DNA from: Bifidobacteriaceae bacterium
GTDB lineage: Bacteria; Actinomycetota; Actinomycetes; Actinomycetales; WQXJ01
Direction: 5' to 3'
NCBI GenBank assembly: GCA_031267825.1
Contig: JAIRYJ010000005.1
Span: 1 to 64,000, forward strand
Length of the DNA: 64,000 nucleotides
Under the pieces are notes generated by a model, which had not been told where the DNA came from, ran no database searches, and saw nothing but the letters and a program-made list of their open reading frames with translations. Below, piece by piece: positions 58,633 to 64,000 of the stretch (within the stretch, counting starts at the first letter, position 1; each line of letters begins with the position of its first letter). The position numbers and the translations under genes are program-made.

Positions 58633-59955
58633 ATGACCGTGCGTGATGTCCTCGAAGTCGAAGGTGGCGTGCCGCTGAGCGGTGAGATCACAGTGCGCGG
58701 AGCGAAGAACTTTGTCTCCAAAGCGATGGTCGCGTCGCTGCTCGGTGATGGCGTCTCAGTGCTGCGTAACGTTCCCCAAATCCGGGATGTTGAGGTTGTC
58801 GCTGGGCTGCTCCGAGCCCACGGTGTGGCGGTAGAAATCGATGCCCAGGCTGGCACGGTCCAGATGGATCCGAGTGGTGCTGGTCAAGCCAAAAGTGCCG
58901 ACATTTTGACTCACGCCGGGTCTTCACGGATCCCGATCCTGTTTTGTGGGCCTTTGCTGCACCGTTTAGGCCAAGCTTTCATACCTGATTTAGGTGGCTG
59001 CAACATTGGTGGCCGACCGATCGGTTTCCACCTTGACGCCATGCGCGGGTTTGGCGCTGAAGTCGATAAAACCCCTGACGGGATACTGCTGCGGGCTCCG
59101 AGCCGTCTTCAAGGCATGTTGATGGAGTTGCCTTATCCGTCAGTTGGGGCGACCGAACAGTTGCTGTTGACAGCGGTCCTGGCTGAAGGTGTCACAGAGG
59201 TGCGCGGCGCTGCGGTTGAACCAGAAATACTTGACCTGGTGGCGGTGTTACAGCAGATGGGGGCGATAATTTCGCTTGAAACCGACCGGACTTACCGGAT
59301 CGAAGGGGTTGACTCGTTACGCGGTTATCATCACTACGCTTTACCGGACCGGATTGAGGCGGCTTCTTGGGCTGGGGCGGCCTTGGCGACTGGTGGCGAC
59401 ATTACCGTTTTGGGTGCGCGTCAGCTTGATCTGACAACTTATCTGAACTATTACCGGAAAGTTGGTGGCCGGTTCGATGTGACTGATCATGGCATCCGGT
59501 TTTGGCATCCTGCAGGTGAACTCAGTTCGATCGCTGTTGAGACGGGTGTTCATCCCGGGTTCATGACTGACTGGCAGCAGCCGTTTGTGGTCGCGTTGAC
59601 TCAAGCCACCGGCTTGTCGATTGTTCATGAGACGGTTTATGAGAAGCGGTTCGGGTTTACTCAGGCGCTGCGCCGGATGGGGGCGCATATACAGCTTTAC
59701 CGTGAATGCTTGGGTGGTCAGCAGTGCCGTTTCGGCCGAATGAACTATGAGCATTCAGCGGTGATTTCTGGGCCGACTCCTTTGTATGCGGCTGATATTT
59801 CGGTGCCTGATTTGCGTGGCGGGTTTTCGCATGTGATTGCCGCTTTGGCGGCTCAGGGCCGCAGTTCGGTGACAGGTATCGGTCTGATTGACCGTGGTTA
59901 TGAGCATTTCACCACCAAATTGGAGCGCCTCGGGGCGCGCATCCGGCGCCCTTGA
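58633..59955 (+). CDS. murA: UDP-N-acetylglucosamine 1-carboxyvinyltransferase (MurA family)
   Basis: LSGEITVRGAKNFVSKAMVASLLGDG, GGCNIGGRPIGFHLDAMRGFGA, PDLRGGFSHVIAALAAQG, IDRGYEHFTTKLERLGARI. Confidence 0.93.
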   Translation: MTVRDVLEVEGGVPLSGEITVRGAKNFVSKAMVASLLGDGVSVLRNVPQIRDVEVVAGLLRAHGVAVEIDAQAGTVQMDPSGAGQAKSADILTHAGSSRIPILFCGPLLHRLGQAFIPDLGGCNIGGRPIGFHLDAMRGFGAEVDKTPDGILLRAPSRLQGMLMELPYPSVGATEQLLLTAVLAEGVTEVRGAAVEPEILDLVAVLQQMGAIISLETDRTYRIEGVDSLRGYHHYALPDRIEAASWAGAALATGGDITVLGARQLDLTTYLNYYRKVGGRFDVTDHGIRFWHPAGELSSIAVETGVHPGFMTDWQQPFVVALTQATGLSIVHETVYEKRFGFTQALRRMGAHIQLYRECLGGQQCRFGRMNYEHSAVISGPTPLYAADISVPDLRGGFSHVIAALAAQGRSSVTGIGLIDRGYEHFTTKLERLGARIRRP

Positions 59956-60045
59956 GGGACGTACGGTCCTGAAACTCGTCCCCGAAACTCAAGACTGAGG
60001 CGATTCGGGCCGCCCGGTGCCGCACTGTGATGTTATGATGCGTTG

Positions 60046-60279
60046 GTGCGCACAACTCTGGATTTGGATGAACACGTCATTCACATGGCCCGCGCCAAGG
60101 CGGCGGCTGAGGGTACATCAATTGGGCGGGCAGTGTCTGATCTGGTGCTCAGCGCGGCCCAGCGGGCGCCGTTGACACTTGGCGAGGACCCGGCCGGACT
60201 TGGCCTAAGAGTCGTGGACGGGCCACCCGGTCATGTCATCACTGATGAGATGGTCTACCTGTACCAGGATGACGCATGA
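60046..60279 (+). CDS. VapB-like antitoxin
   Basis: MRTTLDLDEHVIHMARAKAAAEGTSIGRAVSDLVLSAAQ (ribbon-helix-helix); possible leaderless start with TATGAT at 60034. Confidence 0.8.
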   Translation: MRTTLDLDEHVIHMARAKAAAEGTSIGRAVSDLVLSAAQRAPLTLGEDPAGLGLRVVDGPPGHVITDEMVYLYQDDA

Positions 60280-60761
60280 ACCCGAAGCGGTCGGCGCAGG
60301 ATGAGGCGTCTATGCGGCCGACCGGCCATGCCGCCGAAGTAGAGCTATATCTACTGGATGCCAACGTTCTGCTGGCGCTGACCCACCGCCAGCACGTTCA
60401 CCACGGCCGGGCGACAGCTTGGCTGACCAAGGTTAAACGCTGGGCAACAACGCCCCTGACGGAGGCAGCCCTAGTCAGACTGTTGATGAACCAAACCGTA
60501 GTGGGAGTCAGCTTGAACGCCGCCACGGCCCTGGACGTTCTGGCGAGCCTGCGCGCCGGCGCCGGCTGGCAGTTCCTGCCGGATGATTCATCACTGGCCG
60601 ATCCCCGGATCGATCTGACCGGACTGATGGGGCACCGCCAAGTCACTGATCTGCACCTAGTGAACCTGGCGGCGTCGCACGGAGCGGTCTTGGCTACCTT
60701 CGACAGCCGGTTGCGCAGCGCTCTTGGTCTAGATGGAGCCGATCTAATCCACCTTGTTTAG
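60276..60761 (+). CDS. VapC-like PIN-domain toxin
   Basis: LYLLDANVLLALTHRQHVHHGRATAWL, EAALVRLLMN, TDLHLVNLAASHGAVLATFDSRL; ATGA overlap with the antitoxin. Confidence 0.88.
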   Translation: MNPKRSAQDEASMRPTGHAAEVELYLLDANVLLALTHRQHVHHGRATAWLTKVKRWATTPLTEAALVRLLMNQTVVGVSLNAATALDVLASLRAGAGWQFLPDDSSLADPRIDLTGLMGHRQVTDLHLVNLAASHGAVLATFDSRLRSALGLDGADLIHLV

Positions 60762-60765
60762 GTCC

Positions 60766-60812
60766 CGTGGTTTTCGCGGTTTTTCGTGGCTATTCGTGGT
60801 TTCGTGGTCTTG
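60766..60812. repeat. Short degenerate TTCGTGG tandem array
   Basis: CCCGTGGTTTTCGCGGTTTTTCGTGGCTATTCGTGGTTTCGTGG. Confidence 0.7.
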
Positions 60813-60832
60813 GCGACGGACCTAAAGGCCAA

Positions 60833-63040
60833 CTAAACGCAGTCACAGTATTCGGTATAACCCCAGGCACAGGAAGCTCCCGCCTTAGCCAGTTCGACCG
60901 GGCTGAGTGGTTCCTCAAAAGGACAAGTCCGGTTTGTTTCGCTGGGAGGTGGCGCTGAAGGAAGCGACGCCGCTGGTGGCGCTGGTGGCACTTGCCCGTT
61001 GTCCCACTCACAAATGAAGGCTCTGGTGTCACTATTGGTGCGGTTGCCGAAGTCGCCATCGTTCCACTGCCCGGGAGGGCTCTTCCAATAGAACTCGGCG
61101 TAGTCCTCGGCCTCGTTTTCGCTGTTAGGTTCGCCTTCGGCCCAGTTGGTGTAAACGGTTGGCTCACCTGTAACCCATTTCCACAAACCCTCTAGGACGG
61201 CATCGGACAACCCGAAGTAGGCACTGTCGTAACCCGCCCCTTTGGCTACCTGATAGACAACCTCGTTCTCGGCCGAACTCGAAATGGTCGCCAAATGGCC
61301 GCCAGACTGAGCGCAATAGGCCTGCGCCTGATCCCAGGTTTGGACCGAGTCAACCGAATAAGCGGCGTAAGTGTGCGCCGCCGAACCACCGTGGAAAATG
61401 CTCGCCCCAGCATCCAGATCAGACATCCGTGGGATCGCTTTAGCCGGATACAACTCTGTCTCGTAGAGCGCATCAGCCACAGCTTCCGCCCGGCGGTCAA
61501 ACCAGGCTTTACGGTCAGTGCTCTTAGCTGTGTAGTCCATGTAGTTGGACCACGCCTCATCCCAGACCAGAGAAAAACGCAGCATCAGGAGGTAGGAATA
61601 GTAGAACTGGTTAATGGTTTGCTGGTTGTGAGCTTGCTGCGAAATCACCTTGTCAACCAGGCCGGCGTAAACCTCCCAGGTTTGGTTATAGGCGTCAGCC
61701 GCCAGAATGCCAATCCGGCTAGCTTCGGCTTTAGGAATCTCAGCGAAAAGCGTGTACTTGCCGATCGGCGAGATCAGGACAGCGCTCGCGACAACGCCGC
61801 TCAATTGATAGGCGATCGACCCGATCCCGCCTAGAACTAGTTTCTCCACAACTTGGTCACTCAGGAATGAGGCGCTCTTCTCGACCGCGGTATCAAGTAC
61901 CAGGCTGGTGGTAGATGACATGGTGGACGCCACTTCACGGGTGTTAGTGACGAAATCTTGGTTGAGGGACGGGTTGCCCGCGTTGTTTAAGGTGGTCCGC
62001 GAAAACACGGTGGTTAGGGCTTCTTTGGCGGCCTCATTGGCGTTGGCCCGTTCAAAAATGGTGTTGGCGATGTCGACCCCTAAGATGGCCGCATCAATCA
62101 CAGTTGACGATTTGGACGCCTTGTCCGCCAGGCCGCGGATCTTGCTGGTAAGTTTCGCATCATCCATGTAAGAGACAAAAGCCGCGCCACGGTCCGCCAC
62201 GTCAGCTAGGCCCATGATGCGCGCGAAGCGGGCGTCGTCCAACAACACCGCCACGTCAAGGGCTGACTCGGTAGCGGTCTTGGCGTCTCGGAACTCATCA
62301 ATCCGCTGGTTTATCCAGTCGGTGCGCCCCGCCGCGGAGTCCTTCGCCGCGTCATACCGCAAGGGGCTGGCATCCAACGCGGCGTAGATGGAGTCCTTCT
62401 GCCAACTTCCAGAAAACAGGTCATAAACCGACTTGCCGCCAGGGTTGACGAAATCGACCACATTGTCGAGGAAAAGCCGAAAGTCAGAGTGGTCAATCTG
62501 CGAGACCGGCAGATCGCCTTCGAAAACAAAGTTGAACACTTCCCAGAAAGTCTTGAGCGGCATATCAACTGTGATGACATCGTCCGGTCCGCGGTCCACG
62601 TTGGCGCCAAGGTAAGTCAGAGTCTTGTACAGCGGGACCAGTAAGGTGCCGTCCTGGGCGACCATTGTCAAGTCGTAGACCTCTGAGGTTTCACCGCCAT
62701 CGATTGATTCTGAAACGCTCCGCTGGCTTGGGTCGAACGTTAAGACGCGCATGTATTCGCCGTGCCGCAGGGTGTACTTACCGTACTGGGTTGACACCTT
62801 TGACCGCGTGATTTCGGCGACCTTCTTGATGTCGATCAATATCTCCTGACCGGCTGAGTACAAAGTGATATCGGCTGGCGCCCAAGAGTTGACCGCGATC
62901 TTGGCATCAAAACTGGTTGCGGCCTCAACCGAATTGGCCGGGGCTGGTGCTAAGGCGGTCATGACCAATAGTGCGGCCAGCCCAAGGGCGGTCCGCCGGG
63001 CCCACGGCCGGTCGGTCTGGCTAGCGGTGTCGCTGGACAT
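60833..63040 (-). CDS. Secreted protein with copper-amine-oxidase-N-like domain, helical region and C-type lectin-like domain
   Basis: Signal TALGLAALLVMTALAPAPANS; C-terminal TWDQAQAYCAQSGGHLATISSSAENEVVYQVA...YFGLSDAVLEGLWKWVTGEPTVYTNWAEGEPN...GQWNDGDFGNRTNSDTRAFICEW. Confidence 0.82.
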   Translation of the reverse strand: MSSDTASQTDRPWARRTALGLAALLVMTALAPAPANSVEAATSFDAKIAVNSWAPADITLYSAGQEILIDIKKVAEITRSKVSTQYGKYTLRHGEYMRVLTFDPSQRSVSESIDGGETSEVYDLTMVAQDGTLLVPLYKTLTYLGANVDRGPDDVITVDMPLKTFWEVFNFVFEGDLPVSQIDHSDFRLFLDNVVDFVNPGGKSVYDLFSGSWQKDSIYAALDASPLRYDAAKDSAAGRTDWINQRIDEFRDAKTATESALDVAVLLDDARFARIMGLADVADRGAAFVSYMDDAKLTSKIRGLADKASKSSTVIDAAILGVDIANTIFERANANEAAKEALTTVFSRTTLNNAGNPSLNQDFVTNTREVASTMSSTTSLVLDTAVEKSASFLSDQVVEKLVLGGIGSIAYQLSGVVASAVLISPIGKYTLFAEIPKAEASRIGILAADAYNQTWEVYAGLVDKVISQQAHNQQTINQFYYSYLLMLRFSLVWDEAWSNYMDYTAKSTDRKAWFDRRAEAVADALYETELYPAKAIPRMSDLDAGASIFHGGSAAHTYAAYSVDSVQTWDQAQAYCAQSGGHLATISSSAENEVVYQVAKGAGYDSAYFGLSDAVLEGLWKWVTGEPTVYTNWAEGEPNSENEAEDYAEFYWKSPPGQWNDGDFGNRTNSDTRAFICEWDNGQVPPAPPAASLPSAPPPSETNRTCPFEEPLSPVELAKAGASCAWGYTEYCDCV

Positions 63041-63683
63041 AATCCTCCACCGCCGTGGTGTAATACTCGCTGTAGAGTCTTGCCAGATCGCAGGTCACAG
63101 CCTTGTCATAGTCATCATTCGGGATGATCTTCCATTGGTCACCCTGCTGGCGCAGTTCAACCTCGACTCTTGAGGTGACTCGCTCAGGGTGACTGGTTAC
63201 CGCCTTGATGAACTCTTCCTGGAATCTGATCTGGTACGCCGTGGCGTCCAGGTCAATTCCTGATTCAAGTGCGGCGAAGACATCTTCAAGGACAAGACGC
63301 AGGTCCGGTGTGGTCACAACAGCTTGGGCTCTACCAGTTTGGCTGCCTTCGGTTTGGCTGTCTCCGGTTTGGCCGTCCCCCGATTGTCCGTTCCCAACTT
63401 GGCCGTCCCCAACTTGGCGGTTCTCAAGCTGGACGAATACCCGGTCATAGTAGGCCCGCTCATGGTCACGGAAAACAACATCCTCCGCTCCGTAGACCAG
63501 GTCCTGATAGGTGGCGGACAGTGGGCTGGGGCCGGACGGGGTTGGGGCTGATTCATCCCGCAGAATAGCTTTTAGCAGGATCACCCCGCAGACAACCAGC
63601 GCCACCAGGCACAAGGCCAACACAGCGACCACCACCAGCAATCGGTTGCGATCGAACCGCCTTCGGTATTTCAGCTTCGCCAT
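63021..63683 (-). CDS. Membrane-anchored extracytoplasmic protein with Gln/Gly pentapeptide repeats
   Basis: MAKLKYRRRFDRNRLLVVVAVLALCLVALVVCGVILLKAI; QVGDG-QVGNG-QSGDG-QTGDS-QTEGS-QTGRA; overlaps the lectin gene. Confidence 0.65.
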   Translation of the reverse strand: MAKLKYRRRFDRNRLLVVVAVLALCLVALVVCGVILLKAILRDESAPTPSGPSPLSATYQDLVYGAEDVVFRDHERAYYDRVFVQLENRQVGDGQVGNGQSGDGQTGDSQTEGSQTGRAQAVVTTPDLRLVLEDVFAALESGIDLDATAYQIRFQEEFIKAVTSHPERVTSRVEVELRQQGDQWKIIPNDDYDKAVTCDLARLYSEYYTTAVEDYVQRHR

Positions 63684-64000
63684 GAGCCACCGCCGGGCGC
63701 CGCGGAACGGCGGCCCGGCGGGCAAGGCGGAGCGGGGGCCGGCCGGGGCGTTCCTTCGAAGAGCCTGTAACCTGCGTTGGGGGTCGGTCGCAGCATGCCT
63801 CCCATGATAGTGCCCGCGACCATGATGAGCCGGGCGATCAGACCGGTGATCAGCCCACCGTCGACTGGCTGGGGGTGTCTTGGTCAGTGGCCGACTGATC
63901 GGCTGATCTGGTCGATTTCGCTGAAAGGCGGACAACCGCCAACCGAGGTACCGCGCTTCTCGGCTTTGAGACCGGGTGAGAGTGTCGCCCAAGGTGACCA

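Noticed and set aside
1-64000. GCGATCGC (HIP1-like octamer) occurrences, e.g. 2534, about 14378, about 21122, about 39320, about 46928, about 51868
   Set aside because: Roughly 9 seen versus about 2 expected, but mostly in AIA/AIV/DRx codon contexts without extended flank conservation; much weaker than the CGATGCCG signal.
63684-64000. N-terminal extension of the 63021-63992 ORF and a possible truncated C-terminus VPRLAVVRLSAKSTRSADQSATDQDTPSQSTVG*
   Set aside because: The extension is Arg/Pro-rich and precedes a convincing ATG at 63683; the other frame is cut by the window edge and cannot be assessed.
1-64000. CRISPR arrays, rRNA operons, prophage structural genes
   Set aside because: No regularly spaced direct repeats with unique spacers, no rRNA sequence and no phage modules seen.

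Overview
This 64 kb window comes from a high-GC genome that is probably actinobacterial: NdgR-like IclR beside leuCD, DUF3039, DUF3618, PspC sensor proteins and a group-III-type PFK. It is dense in housekeeping genes (NAPRT, murI, rph, rdgB, lplA, ackA-pta, guaA, uvrD/pcrA, leuCD, murA) with several accessory modules: (i) a five-gene SWIM / DUF5691 / MoxR-AAA / DUF5682 / vWA cluster; (ii) an amino-sugar or oligosaccharide uptake locus (DUF5107, SIS, ABC transporter, BadF-type kinase, Gfo/Idh) followed by a PFK-aldolase-SIS operon divergent from a DeoR regulator; (iii) tandem paralogous alpha/beta-hydrolase membrane fusions; (iv) a PspC / two-component locus; (v) a VapBC-like toxin-antitoxin pair; (vi) a secreted C-type-lectin-like protein. 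The main unexplained signal is a dispersed element, consensus GNMCGATGCCGYC. I count about 36 copies of its 8-bp core in 64 kb by eye, against about 4 expected from base composition. Copies lie on both strands, in several reading frames, in intergenic DNA and repeatedly in low-complexity linkers. It behaves like a DNA-uptake-sequence or HIP1-type genomic signature. Other cis-level signals include a helically phased CCCTGRG iteron array between divergent PspC genes, a perfect 14-bp inverted operator pair at the DeoR promoter, a family of related hairpins at gene ends, and several short tandem arrays. All counts and alignments were made by reading the sequence; no database searches were run.
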